Assembly (NCBI RefSeq): GCF_000467105.1
Contig: NZ_BATI01000018.1
Coordinates: forward strand, 62,001 to 126,000
Origin: Aquipseudomonas alcaligenes NBRC 14159
GTDB lineage: Bacteria > Pseudomonadota > Gammaproteobacteria > Pseudomonadales > Pseudomonadaceae
Length of the DNA stretch: 64,000 nucleotides
Direction of reading: 5' to 3'
Part shown: positions 18,913-28,700 of the stretch, piece after piece
How positions within the stretch are numbered: the stretch's first letter is position 1
Layout: every line of letters begins with the position of its first letter
Made by a program: the position numbers and the translations under genes
The notes under the pieces: model-generated
What the model was told of the DNA's origin: nothing
Databases searched by the model: none
The model's input: only the letters and a program-made list of their open reading frames with translations

Positions 18913-19676
18913 CGCCGCGCCAGCAGCAGGTCGGCGGCCTGGCCGCTGCGGCCGTCGGCGAACTCGAAGCGGCCTAGCTGGGCGATCTCGTCGTAGGCGC
19001 CCAGGGCGATCTTGACGTCGCGCGCGCCCAGTTCGATGGCGGCGACCCCGGCCCGGCCCAGGCTCTGGCTGTGCTGGCGGCCCTCGGCGTCGAAGCGCAG
19101 CAGGCGCAGGCGTTCGAACACCGCGTCCTGGGCGTCGATGCGGCCATCGTCGTTGTCGTCATACTTGGCCAGTTCGGCGAAGCCGCTGGCGGCGCCGTTC
19201 TGGTCGCCGAACAGCTCGCGGCCGTCATCGATGCGGCCGTTGCCGTTGCGATCCAGGGCCAGCAGGGCGTCGTCGCCGCTGGGCGCGCTGATGCGGTCGC
19301 TGCGGCCGTCGGCGTCCAGGTCGAAGCGCACGGTATCGTCCAGGCCGCGGGTGGCGAAGCCGTTGCCGGCCAGGTCGAGCACCAGCGGGTCGGTTTTCTG
19401 TGGCTGCGGGTTGGCGGTCACGTTCAGCTCCAGCTCGCGCTGCTGCAGCACCTGCTGGAAGCTGGCGGCCTGGGCGGCGGCATCCGCCGGGGCCTGTGCT
19501 GCGGGCGGGGCGCTGCGCGCTTCCTCGATCTCGGCGGCTGCCGCCTCGGGCGCGGGCTGCTCGCCCTTGGGCATCAGGGTGCGGCGCAGGATCTGGTAGT
19601 CGAGGGAGTCGCGCAGGCCGGCGTCGAGCTGCTTGTCCAGCGCGGACGGGCGTGGGGCGGAAAGGGCATCGAACAT
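18909..19676 (-). CDS. Stand-alone FrpC-like calcium-binding module protein
   Basis: 255 residues. The first 90 are Ala/Glu/Pro rich and probably flexible. From about 95 the protein reads DPLVLDLAGNGF and then carries three EF-hand-like calcium loops: DLDADGRSDR (119-128), LDRNGNGRIDDGRELFGD (141-158) and YDDNDDGRIDAQD (172-184). The order and the ending (ADLLLARR) resemble, from memory, the segment of RTX proteins such as Neisseria FrpC that precedes the self-processing module. It has no RTX nonapeptides, no protease module and no obvious type I signal. It is tail-to-tail with the DUF72 gene, sharing a CTAG. Calcium binding is likely, role unknown. Confidence 0.75.
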   Translation of the reverse strand: MFDALSAPRPSALDKQLDAGLRDSLDYQILRRTLMPKGEQPAPEAAAAEIEEARSAPPAAQAPADAAAQAASFQQVLQQRELELNVTANPQPQKTDPLVLDLAGNGFATRGLDDTVRFDLDADGRSDRISAPSGDDALLALDRNGNGRIDDGRELFGDQNGAASGFAELAKYDDNDDGRIDAQDAVFERLRLLRFDAEGRQHSQSLGRAGVAAIELGARDVKIALGAYDEIAQLGRFEFADGRSGQAADLLLARR

Positions 19677-19782
19677 GCGGGAACTCGGTGCGGTCGCCGT
19701 GGGCCGCGTCTGGCAGAATAGGGCACAGTCCTATATCGGCCTGGTGCCGCGTCTTTTGAGCGTTTTTTGAGCATATTTCCTG

Positions 19783-20568
19783 ATGAGCGACGAACGGCCT
19801 ATAACCAGAATCCGGGTCGAGGCCCTGCATCCGGCCCTGTCCGCCGAGGCTGCGCAGTGGGCCGCGCGCCTGGGGCTGCCGCTGGCCGGTCAGGCCGAGT
19901 TCGCCCTGCAGCTGGGCGAGCAGGGCCTGCAGCTGGCCGAGCTGGGCCCGCAGGCGCCGGGACCGATCCGGGTGGATTTCGTCGAGGGGGCCGTGGCCCA
20001 TCGCCGGCTCTATGGCGGCGGCAGCGGGCAGATGATCGCCAAGGCGGTCGGCGTGCAGCCGGGCGTGCGCCCGCGCGTGCTGGACGCCACTGCCGGCCTG
20101 GGGCGCGACGCCTTCGTCCTGGCCAGCCTGGGCTGTGCCGTGACCCTCAGTGAGCGCCAGCCGATCATCGCCGCGCTGCTCGAGGATGGCCTGGCGCGCG
20201 CGCAGCGGGATGCCGAGGTGGCGCCCATCGCCGCGCAGATGCGCCTGCTGCAGGGCAATGCCATCGAGCTGATGCGCGACTGGCAGGGCGAGCCGCCGCA
20301 GGTGATCTACCTCGATCCGATGTTCCCGCACCGCGACAAGAGCGCGCTGGTGAAGAAGGAAATGCGCCTGTTCCGCCCGCTGGTGGGCGATGACCTGGAT
20401 GCCCCGGCGCTGCTACAGGCGGCGCTGGCCCTGGCCAGCCACCGGGTGGTGGTCAAGCGCCCGCGCAAGGCGCCGATCATTGAGGGTGCCAAGCCCAGCT
20501 ATGCGCTGGAAGGCAAGTCCAGTCGCTACGACATCTACCCCAAGAAGGCGCTCAAGCCTCAGGGCTGA
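19783..20568 (+). CDS. rsmJ: 16S rRNA (guanine-1516-N2) methyltransferase
   Basis: 261-residue RsmJ (YhiQ) family protein that methylates G1516 of 16S rRNA using SAM. The Rossmann SAM motif is [18 protein letters not shown] (about 103-120), and the catalytic DPMFP motif is near 183 ([13 protein letters not shown]). The C-terminal VVKRPRKAP strand is typical. ATG 19783 gives the MSDERP start. Its last 10 bp overlap the 3' end of mexL on the other strand, so transcription of the two converges. Confidence 0.93.
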   Translation: MSDERPITRIRVEALHPALSAEAAQWAARLGLPLAGQAEFALQLGEQGLQLAELGPQAPGPIRVDFVEGAVAHRRLYGGGSGQMIAKAVGVQPGVRPRVLDATAGLGRDAFVLASLGCAVTLSERQPIIAALLEDGLARAQRDAEVAPIAAQMRLLQGNAIELMRDWQGEPPQVIYLDPMFPHRDKSALVKKEMRLFRPLVGDDLDAPALLQAALALASHRVVVKRPRKAPIIEGAKPSYALEGKSSRYDIYPKKALKPQG

Positions 20569-21197
20569 TAGGCGCGCACGAACAAGCGCACCACTTCCTG
20601 CACATGCTCCTCGGCCTGCGCCGCGCTGGGCGGGGCCACCACGCCGATCATCAGGCGGAAGTGGCTGCCGCCCTTGATCAGGCAGAAGAAGTGCTCGGCG
20701 GCGTGCTGCGGGTTGTCGACCTGCAGCTGGCCGCGCGCGTTGGCCTGTTCCAGCAGGTGCTGCATGGCGTCGATCACGCGCTGCGGACCGGCGTTGAAGA
20801 ACAGCTGCGACAACTGCGGGTTCTGTGCGCCCTGAGCCACCATCAGGCGGTGCATGGACAGCGACTCCTCGCTGTTGATCAGCGCATTGAAGCCGCGGCC
20901 GATGGCCAGCAGGGCCTGTTCGATGCTGCTGTCCGGGCGCAGTTCGAAGAACAGCGGTGGCAACTGTTCCGCACACTTGGATTCCACCGCGCAGGCGAAC
21001 AGCGTCTCCTTGTCGGTGAAATGGCTGTACACCGTGAGCTTGGAGACCCCGGCCTCGGCGGCAATGGCGTCCATACTGCTGCCGTCGTAGCCGTTCTGCA
21101 TGAACAGGCGCTTGGCCGCTTCGAGAATGGCCAGGCGCTTGGCCGGGTCCTTGGGACGTCCGGGGCCACCGGCGGGCGGAAAAGATTTGTCGGACAT
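20559..21197 (-). CDS. mexL: TetR-family repressor of the mexJK efflux operon (MexL)
   Basis: 212 residues. The TetR DNA-binding domain is at about 18-65 ([20 protein letters not shown] ... [17 protein letters not shown]), followed by a helical ligand domain. It lies divergent from an RND membrane-fusion/pump pair that matches mexJK, as mexL does in P. aeruginosa, where MexL represses mexJK and itself. ATG 21197 is chosen; the frame is open far upstream across the mexK antisense strand, which is an artefact of GC-rich DNA. A palindrome in the 93-bp gap is a candidate operator. Confidence 0.9.
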   Translation of the reverse strand: MSDKSFPPAGGPGRPKDPAKRLAILEAAKRLFMQNGYDGSSMDAIAAEAGVSKLTVYSHFTDKETLFACAVESKCAEQLPPLFFELRPDSSIEQALLAIGRGFNALINSEESLSMHRLMVAQGAQNPQLSQLFFNAGPQRVIDAMQHLLEQANARGQLQVDNPQHAAEHFFCLIKGGSHFRLMIGVVAPPSAAQAEEHVQEVVRLFVRAYQP

Positions 21198-21238
21198 TTG
21201 GCTTTTTAATACTGGACTGGTGAGTACGCTATTTTTAC

Positions 21239-21254
21239 TATACCGCTCAGTATA
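21239..21254. promoter_or_regulatory. Candidate MexL operator with mexL promoter
   Basis: Inverted repeat TATAC-N6-GTATA, extended to ACTATAC/GTATAAGT, between mexL and mexJ. On the minus strand it overlaps a plausible mexL promoter: TTGGAA, 16-base spacer, TATAGT. Repressor bound here would block mexL and probably mexJ. The symmetry is seen; binding is inferred. Confidence 0.5.
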
Positions 21255-21290
21255 AGTATTCCAAGCATCTTTTTGCGAAAGGTCGCCATC

Positions 21291-22394
21291 ATGCTCCGTC
21301 ATGCCTTGTCCCTCGCTGTGCCGCTGTCGCTGATCTCCCTGCTGGTTGCCTGTGGCAACGGTGAAACCGTCGAGGCGCCGGCCCGCCCGGCCATGGTGGT
21401 GCAGCCGCTGCCGGCGGCGGACGCGGTGGATACCTACCCCGGTGAAGTACGCGCGCGCTTCGAGCCGGAGCTGGCCTTCCGCATTGGGGGCAAGATCGCC
21501 AAGCGCCTGGTGGACGCCGGCGACCGGGTGCGCAAGGACCAGCCGCTGGCGGAACTGGACCCGCAGGACGTCAAGCTGCAGCTGGAGGCCGCCCGCGCCC
21601 AGCTCAACGCCGCCGAGGCCAACCTCAAGCTGGTGCGTTCCGAGCGCGACCGCTACAAGACCCTGCTGGCCCGCCAGCTGATCAGCCAGTCGCAGTTCGA
21701 CACGGTGGAGAACCAGTACCGTGCCGGCGAGGCGCGGGTGAAGCAGATCAAGGCCGAGTTCGACGTGGCCAGCAACCAGGCCGGCTACTCGGTGCTGCGT
21801 GCCTCCCAGGACGGCCTGATCGCCCGTCGCCTGGGCGAGGTGGGCCAGGTGGTGGCCGCCGGCCAGACCGTGTTTACCCTGGCTGCCGACGGCGAGCGCG
21901 AAGTGCTGATCAGCGTGCCCGAGCATGCCCTGGAGCGCTTCCGCATCGGTCAGGAAGTCAGCATCGAGCTGTGGTCGCAACCGGACAAGCAGTTCCCCGG
22001 GCGCATCCGCGAGCTGTCGCCGGCCGCTGACGCGCAGTCGCGCACCTTCGCCGCGCGTGTGACTTTCAGCGATCCCAAGGTCAAGGCCGAGGTAGGGCAG
22101 AGCGCCCGTGTCTCGATCACCGCTGACGGCGAGGTACCGCTGTCGGTGCCGCTGTCCGCGCTCAGCGCGGAGAAGGGCAAGCCCTTCGTCTGGATCATCG
22201 ATCCCAAGGAGTCCAAGGCCGTGCGCACCCCGGTGCGGGTCGGCGCCTACGGCCAGGAGCGCGTGTCGATCCTGGAGGGCCTGAAGGAGAGCGACTGGGT
22301 GGTGGCTGCCGGTGTGCACGTGCTGCTCGACGGGCAGAAGGTGCGTCCGGTGGACCGCGACAACCGCGTGGTTGCGCTGGTCGGCAAGGAGTAA
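21291..22394 (+). CDS. mexJ: RND efflux periplasmic adaptor MexJ
   Basis: 367-residue membrane-fusion lipoprotein linking an inner-membrane RND pump to an outer-membrane channel. The signal peptide ends in the lipobox LLVACG (Cys near residue 21). Then come a lipoyl half-motif (FRIGGKIAKRLVDAGDRVRKDQ), a coiled-coil hairpin at about 95-160, the second lipoyl half (AGLIARRLGEVGQVVAAGQ type) and a beta-barrel. ATG 21291 is preferred over a TTG at 21273. mexK begins 3 bp after its stop region. No outer-membrane channel gene is present, as expected for MexJK, which borrows OprM or OpmH elsewhere. Confidence 0.93.
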   Translation: MLRHALSLAVPLSLISLLVACGNGETVEAPARPAMVVQPLPAADAVDTYPGEVRARFEPELAFRIGGKIAKRLVDAGDRVRKDQPLAELDPQDVKLQLEAARAQLNAAEANLKLVRSERDRYKTLLARQLISQSQFDTVENQYRAGEARVKQIKAEFDVASNQAGYSVLRASQDGLIARRLGEVGQVVAAGQTVFTLAADGEREVLISVPEHALERFRIGQEVSIELWSQPDKQFPGRIRELSPAADAQSRTFAARVTFSDPKVKAEVGQSARVSITADGEVPLSVPLSALSAEKGKPFVWIIDPKESKAVRTPVRVGAYGQERVSILEGLKESDWVVAAGVHVLLDGQKVRPVDRDNRVVALVGKE

Positions 22395-22397
22395 GCC

Positions 22398-25300
22398 ATG
22401 TCCTTCAACCTCTCCGAATGGGCACTGCGCAACCGCAGCGTGGTGCGCTACTTCATGATCGTGCTGGCGGTGATCGGTGCGCTGTCCTACACCAAGCTCG
22501 GCCAGAGCGAGGACCCGCCCTTCACCTTCAAGGCCATGGTGGTGCGCACTGACTGGCCGGGCGCCACTGCCGAGGAAGTCTCGCGGCAGATCACCGAGCG
22601 CATCGAAAAGAAGCTGATGGAGACCGGTGACTACCAGTTCATCAACTCCTATTCGCGCCCGGGTGAGTCGGTGGTCACCTTCATGGCTCGCGACAATATC
22701 CATTCCAAGGACATTCCCGAGCTCTGGTACCAGATCCGCAAGAAGGTCAACGACATCCGCCACACCTTGCCGCCCGGCATTCGCGGTCCCTTCTTCAACG
22801 ACGAGTTCGGCACCACCTTCGGCAATATCTACGCGCTGACCGGCGAAGGCTTCGACTACGCGGTGATGAAGGACTACGCCGACCGCCTGCAGCTGCAGCT
22901 GCAGCGGGTCAAGGACGTCGGCAAGGTCGAGCTGATCGGCCTGCAAGACGAGAAGATCTGGATCGAGCTGTCCAACGTCAAGCTGGCCACCCTGGGGCTG
23001 CCGCTGGCAGCGGTGCAGCAGGCGCTGGACGAGCAGAACGCGGTGGCGTATTCGGGGTTCTTCGAGACGCCCACCGACCGCGTGCAGATGCGCGTGTCCG
23101 GACGTTTCACCTCGGTCGACGAGATTCGCGATTTCCCCATTCGCGTCGGCGACCGCACCTTCCGCCTGGGTGACGTGGCCGAGGTGCACCGCGGCTTCAA
23201 CGATCCGCCTGCGCCGCGCATGCGCTTCATGGGCGAGGATGCCATCGGCATCGCCGTGTCGATGAAGAGCGGTGGCGACATCCTGGTGCTGGGCGAGGCC
23301 CTGGAGCGCGAGTTCGCGCGCCTGCAGGAAACCCTGCCGCTGGGCATGGAGCTGCACAAGGTGTCCGATCAGCCGGCCGCGGTGAAAACCGGTGTGGGCG
23401 AGTTCGTCCGCGTGCTGGTGGAAGCGCTGATCATCGTGCTGCTGGTGAGCTTCTTCTCCCTCGGCCTGCGCACCGGCCTGGTGGTGGCGCTGTCCATCCC
23501 GCTGGTGCTGGCGATGACCTTCGCCCTGATGCATTACTTCGGCATCGGTCTGCACAAGATTTCCCTGGGCGCACTGGTGCTGGCGCTCGGGTTGCTGGTG
23601 GACGACGCGATCATTGCGGTGGAGATGATGGCGATCAAGATGGAGCAGGGCTACGACCGCCTGCGCGCGGCCAGCTTCGCCTGGACTAGCACGGCCTTCC
23701 CGATGCTCACTGGCACGCTGATCACTGCCGCCGGCTTCCTGCCGATCGCTACTGCGCAGTCCGGCACTGGTGAGTACACCCGCTCGATCTTCCAGGTGGT
23801 GGCCATTGCCCTGATTGTGTCCTGGATCGCCGCCGTGGTCTTCGTGCCCTACCTGGGCGACCGCCTGCTGCCGGACCTGGCCAAGCTGCATGCGAAGAAG
23901 CATGGTGGCAGCGCACAGGGCCACGACCCGTATTCGACCACCTTCTACCAGACCGTGCGCGAGGTGGTGGAGTGGTGCGTGCGCCGGCGCAAGACGGTGA
24001 TTCTGGTCACTATCGGCCTGTTCGTCGTCTCGCTGCTGCTGTTCCGTTTCGTGCCGCAGCAGTTCTTCCCGGCATCCGGACGCCTGGAGCTGATGGTCGA
24101 CATCAAGCTCACCGAGGGCTCGTCGCTCCAGGCCACCGAGGAGCAGGTCAAGCGCCTGGAGGCCAAGCTCAAGGCCCACGAAGGCATCGACAACTACGTG
24201 GCCTATGTCGGCACCGGCTCGCCGCGCTTCTACCTGCCGCTGGATCAGCAGCTGGCAGCGACCCGTTTCGCCCAGTTCGTCATCCTGGCCAAGAGCATCG
24301 AGGACCGCGAGAAGCTGCGCACCTGGCTGATCGAGGTGATGAACGAGGACTTCCCGTTCGCCCGCACCCGTGTCTCGCGTCTGGAAAACGGCCCGCCCGT
24401 GGGCTTCCCGATCCAGCTGCGGGTCAGTGGCGAGCACATCGACGAAGTACGGGCCATCGCCCGCGAGGTGGCGGCCAAGGTGCGCGAGAACAGCCACGTG
24501 GCCAACGTACACCTGAACTGGGAAGAGCCGAGCAAGGTGGTCTACCTGAACATCGATCAGGAGCGCGCCCGCGCCCTGGGCGTGAGCAGTGCCGACCTGT
24601 CGAGCTTCCTGCAGAGTTCGCTGACCGGCTCCAGCGTCAGCCTGTTCCGCGAGGACAACGAGCTGATCGAGATCCTCCTGCGCGGCACGGTGCGCGAGCG
24701 CCAGGCGCTGGAGCTGCTACCTAGCCTGGCGGTGCCGACCGCGAGCGGCAAGAGCGTGGCTCTGTCGCAGGTCGCCACCCTGGAATACGGTTTCGAGGAG
24801 GGCGTGATCTGGCGGCGCGACCGCCTGCCGACCGTGACCATCCTCGGTGACATCTATGGCAACGAACAGCCGGCGACGCTGGTCAAGCAGATCATGCCGA
24901 CACTGGAGCCGATCCGCGCCGCATTGCCCGACGGCTACCTGCTGGAGGTGGGGGGGACCGTGGAGGACTCGGCGCGCGGGCAGAAGTCGGTCAACGCCGG
25001 TGTCCCGCTGTTCATCCTGGTGGTGCTGACCCTGCTGATGCTGCAGCTCAAGAGTATGTCGCGCACGGCCATGGTGTTCCTCACGGCGCCGCTCGGGCTG
25101 ATCGGCGTGACCCTGTTCCTGCTGGTGTTCCAGCAGCCGTTCGGCTTCGTCGCCATGCTCGGCACCATCGCCCTGTCCGGCATGATCATGCGCAACTCGG
25201 TGATTCTGGTCGATCAGATCGAGCAGGACATCGCCGCCGGCCAGGATCGCTGGCATGCCATCATCGAGGCCACGGTGCGGCGCTTCCGTCCCATCGTGCT

Positions 25301-25469
25301 GACCGCCCTGGCGGCGGTACTGGCGATGATTCCGCTGTCGCGCAGCGTGTTCTTCGGGCCGATGGCGGTGGCCATCATGGGCGGCCTGATCGTCGCCACG
25401 GCGCTGACCCTGCTGTTCCTGCCGGCGCTGTACGCGGCCTGGTTCAGGGTCAAGGAAGTGGAGCGCTAA
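22398..25469 (+). CDS. mexK: RND multidrug efflux pump MexK
   Basis: 1023-residue inner-membrane proton-driven exporter with the usual RND layout: TM1 near the N-terminus, a large porter loop, TM2-7, a second loop and TM8-12. TM4 carries the proton-relay pair in LLVDDAIIAVEMMAIKMEQG. The N-terminus (MSFNLSEWALRNRSVVRYF) and the porter sequence match the MexK type. In P. aeruginosa MexJK exports triclosan, tetracycline and erythromycin when derepressed. It is co-transcribed with mexJ and ends at a strong terminator. Confidence 0.94.
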   Translation: MSFNLSEWALRNRSVVRYFMIVLAVIGALSYTKLGQSEDPPFTFKAMVVRTDWPGATAEEVSRQITERIEKKLMETGDYQFINSYSRPGESVVTFMARDNIHSKDIPELWYQIRKKVNDIRHTLPPGIRGPFFNDEFGTTFGNIYALTGEGFDYAVMKDYADRLQLQLQRVKDVGKVELIGLQDEKIWIELSNVKLATLGLPLAAVQQALDEQNAVAYSGFFETPTDRVQMRVSGRFTSVDEIRDFPIRVGDRTFRLGDVAEVHRGFNDPPAPRMRFMGEDAIGIAVSMKSGGDILVLGEALEREFARLQETLPLGMELHKVSDQPAAVKTGVGEFVRVLVEALIIVLLVSFFSLGLRTGLVVALSIPLVLAMTFALMHYFGIGLHKISLGALVLALGLLVDDAIIAVEMMAIKMEQGYDRLRAASFAWTSTAFPMLTGTLITAAGFLPIATAQSGTGEYTRSIFQVVAIALIVSWIAAVVFVPYLGDRLLPDLAKLHAKKHGGSAQGHDPYSTTFYQTVREVVEWCVRRRKTVILVTIGLFVVSLLLFRFVPQQFFPASGRLELMVDIKLTEGSSLQATEEQVKRLEAKLKAHEGIDNYVAYVGTGSPRFYLPLDQQLAATRFAQFVILAKSIEDREKLRTWLIEVMNEDFPFARTRVSRLENGPPVGFPIQLRVSGEHIDEVRAIAREVAAKVRENSHVANVHLNWEEPSKVVYLNIDQERARALGVSSADLSSFLQSSLTGSSVSLFREDNELIEILLRGTVRERQALELLPSLAVPTASGKSVALSQVATLEYGFEEGVIWRRDRLPTVTILGDIYGNEQPATLVKQIMPTLEPIRAALPDGYLLEVGGTVEDSARGQKSVNAGVPLFILVVLTLLMLQLKSMSRTAMVFLTAPLGLIGVTLFLLVFQQPFGFVAMLGTIALSGMIMRNSVILVDQIEQDIAAGQDRWHAIIEATVRRFRPIVLTALAAVLAMIPLSRSVFFGPMAVAIMGGLIVATALTLLFLPALYAAWFRVKEVER

Positions 25470-25486
25470 GCGCAGCGTTAAGAATC

Positions 25487-25511
25487 AGCCCGGCCCGTGC
25501 CGGGCTTTTTC
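25487..25511 (+). terminator. Terminator after mexK
   Basis: AGCCCGGC-CCGT-GCCGGGCT hairpin followed by TTTTCG, 17 bp after the mexK stop. Confidence 0.9.
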
Positions 25512-25593
25512 GTTTATGGCGGGCGCCTATCGGTTGGTGCTGCAAGCTGGCGGTGTAGGTCTAAGGTTGTCTATAGCTCTGTTCGAGATATTG

Positions 25594-25643
25594 GTTGCAC
25601 TTGGCTTGCCTCTCGTCGGAAGCATTGGTTGCACTAGGTTGCA
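25594..25643. promoter_or_regulatory. PutA operator cluster (three GTTGCA sites)
   Basis: GTTGCA occurs at 25594-25599, 25628-25633 and 25638-25643, each within GGTTGCAC, about 70-120 bp before the putA start. GTTGCA is the core recognised by the ribbon-helix-helix domain of E. coli PutA. The putA here encodes such a domain, so proline-responsive self-repression is strongly suggested. Confidence 0.7.
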
Positions 25644-25711
25644 CCTTTTCCTGCGAGAGGTTTACTCTTCCGCCACGCGCCGCAGCGCACTCAACCGAAA
25701 CAGGATAAGCA

Positions 25712-28700
25712 ATGGCCACCACCACCCTTGGCGTGAAACTCGACGACGCCACCCGTGAACGTCTGAAGCAAGCTGCCCAGTCCCTCGATCGCACGCCGCA
25801 CTGGCTGATCAAACAGGCGATCTTCAACTATCTGGAACAGGTGGAAGGTGGTCTGACCCCGGCCGAACATTCCGGTCTGGCCGCTGCCGCCGGCGAAGAA
25901 GCGCTGGAGAACTTGGGCGAGCAGGCCCTGCAGGTGTTCCTCGACTTCGCCGAAAGCATCCTGCCGCAGTCCGTGCTGCGCGCGGCCATCACCGGTGCCT
26001 ATCGTCGCCCGGAGACCGAAGCGCTGCCGATGTTGCTGGAGCAGGCGCGCCTGCCGCAGGATCAGGCCGAAGCCACCCAGAAGATGGCCCTCGGCATCGC
26101 CGAGAAGCTGCGCAACCAGAAGAGCGCTGGCGGCCGCCAGGGCCTGGTGCAGGGTCTGCTGCAGGAATTCTCGCTGTCGTCGCAGGAAGGCGTGGCGCTG
26201 ATGTGCCTGGCCGAGGCGCTGCTGCGCATCCCGGACAAGGCCACCCGTGACGCGCTGATCCGCGACAAGATCGCCAACGGCAACTGGAGCCAGCACCTTG
26301 GCCAGAGCCCGTCGATGTTCGTCAACGCGGCGAGCTGGGGCCTGTTGATCACCGGCAAGCTGGTGTCCACCCACAACGAAGCCGGCATGACCTCGGCGCT
26401 CAATCGCATCATTTCCAAGAGCGGCGAGCCGGTGATCCGCAAGGGCGTGGACATGGCCATGCGCCTGATGGGCGAGCAGTTCGTCACCGGCGAGACCATC
26501 GGCGAGGCCCTGGCCAATGCCTCCAGCATGGAGAGCAAGGGCTTCCGTTACTCCTACGACATGCTCGGCGAGGCCGCGCTGACCGAGGATGACGCCAAGC
26601 GTTACCTGGCGTCCTATGAGCAGGCCATCCACGCTATCGGCAAGGCCTCGCATGGCCGCGGCATCTACGAAGGCCCGGGTATCTCGATCAAGCTGTCCGC
26701 GCTGCACCCGCGCTACAGCCGCGCCCAGTACGATCGCGTGATGGACGAGCTGTACCCGATCCTGCTGGGCCTGACCAAGCTGGCCAAGCAGTACGACATC
26801 GGCCTGAACATCGACGCCGAGGAAGCCGACCGCCTGGAAATCTCCCTCGACCTGCTCGAGCGCCTGTGCTTCGCCCCTGAGCTGGCCGGCTGGAACGGCA
26901 TCGGCTTCGTCATCCAGGCCTACCAGAAGCGCTGCCCGTACGTGATCGACTATGTCATCGACCTGGCCAAGCGCAGCCGCCATCGCCTGATGATCCGCCT
27001 GGTCAAGGGCGCCTACTGGGACAGCGAGATCAAGCGCGCCCAGGTCGAAGGCCTGGAAGGCTACCCGGTGTACACCCGCAAGCCGTACACCGACATCTCC
27101 TACATCGCCTGCGCACGCAAGCTGCTGGCGGTGCCGGAAGCCATCTACCCGCAGTTCGCCACCCACAACGCCCACTCGCTGTCGGCCATCTACCAGATCG
27201 CCGGGCAGAACTACTACCCGGGCCAGTACGAGTTCCAGTGCCTGCACGGCATGGGCGAGCCGCTGTACGAGCAGGTGGTGGGCAAGGTCGCCGACGGCAA
27301 GTTCAACCGTCCGTGCCGCATCTACGCACCCGTCGGCAGCCACGAAACGCTGCTGGCCTACCTGGTCCGTCGCCTGCTGGAGAACGGCGCCAACACCAGC
27401 TTCGTCAACCGCATTGCCGACCACAGCATTTCCCTCAAGGAACTGGTGCTGGACCCGGTCGAGCAGGTCGAGCGCATGGCCGCGCAGGAAGGCACCCTCG
27501 GTCTGCCGCACCCGCGCATTCCGCTGCCGCGTGACCTGTACGGCGACGCGCGCCTGAACTCCGAAGGCATCGACCTGGCCAACGAGCACCGCCTGGGCTC
27601 GCTGAGCTCGGCGCTGCTGTCGTCCACCAATACCGCCTATGTTGCCGCGCCGATCCTTGGCTGCGACACGCCGAACCCGGGCCCGGCCGAGCCGGTGCGC
27701 AACCCGGCCGATCACCGCGACCTGGTCGGCCATGTGCATGAAGCCAGCGAGGCTGACGTCAAGAGCGCGATCCTCTGCGCCCAGGCCAGCGGGCAGATCT
27801 GGCAATCGACCCAGGCCGCCGAGCGCGCCGCCGTGCTGGAACGCGCCGCCGACCGTATGGAAGCGGAGATCCAGCAACTGATGGGCCTGCTGGTGCGCGA
27901 GTCCGGCAAGACCTTCGCCAACGCCATCGCCGAAGTGCGCGAGGCGGTGGACTTCCTGCGCTACTACGCGGCGCAGGCGCGTACCTTCAGCAACGACAGC
28001 TACCGCCCGCTGGGCCCGGTGGTGTGCATCAGCCCGTGGAACTTCCCGCTGGCGATCTTCACCGGTCAGGTGGCTGCCGCTCTGGCCGCCGGTAACACCG
28101 TGCTGGCCAAGCCGGCCGAGCAGACCCCGCTGATCGCCGCCCAGGCTGTGCGCATCCTCCTTGACGCCGGCGTGCCTGGCGGTGCCGTGCAGCTGCTGCC
28201 GGGCCGTGGTGAAACCGTCGGTGCCCGCCTGGTGGGTGACGAGCGCGTGCGCGGCGTGATGTTCACCGGCTCCACCGAGGTGGCCGGCATCCTCGCGCGC
28301 AACATCGCCGGGCGCCTGGACGCCCAGGGCCGCACCATCCCGCTGATCGCCGAGACCGGTGGCCTCAACGCCATGATCGTCGATTCCTCGGCCCTGGCCG
28401 AGCAGGTGGTGATCGACGTGGTCAGCTCCGCCTTCGACAGCGCCGGCCAGCGCTGCTCGGCCCTGCGCGTGCTGTGTGTGCAGGACGACGTTGCCGACCG
28501 CGTGCTGGAAATGCTCAAGGGCGCCATGGCCGAATACCGCATCGGCTCGCCGGAGCGCCTGCACACCGACATCGGCCCGGTGATCGACGCCGAGGCCAAG
28601 GCCGGTATCGAGGCGCACATCGCCGCCATGCGCGAGAAGGGCCGCAAGGTATTCCAGGCCGCCCGTGCCGATGCCGACGAGATCAAGCGTGGCACCTTCG

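Noticed and set aside
20559..24512. Continuous open frame of about 1300 codons on the minus strand opposite mexJ and mexK, running into mexL
   Set aside because: It is the antisense of a GC-rich RND gene with low-complexity Gln/His/Arg composition. Only its last 212 codons (mexL) look like a protein.
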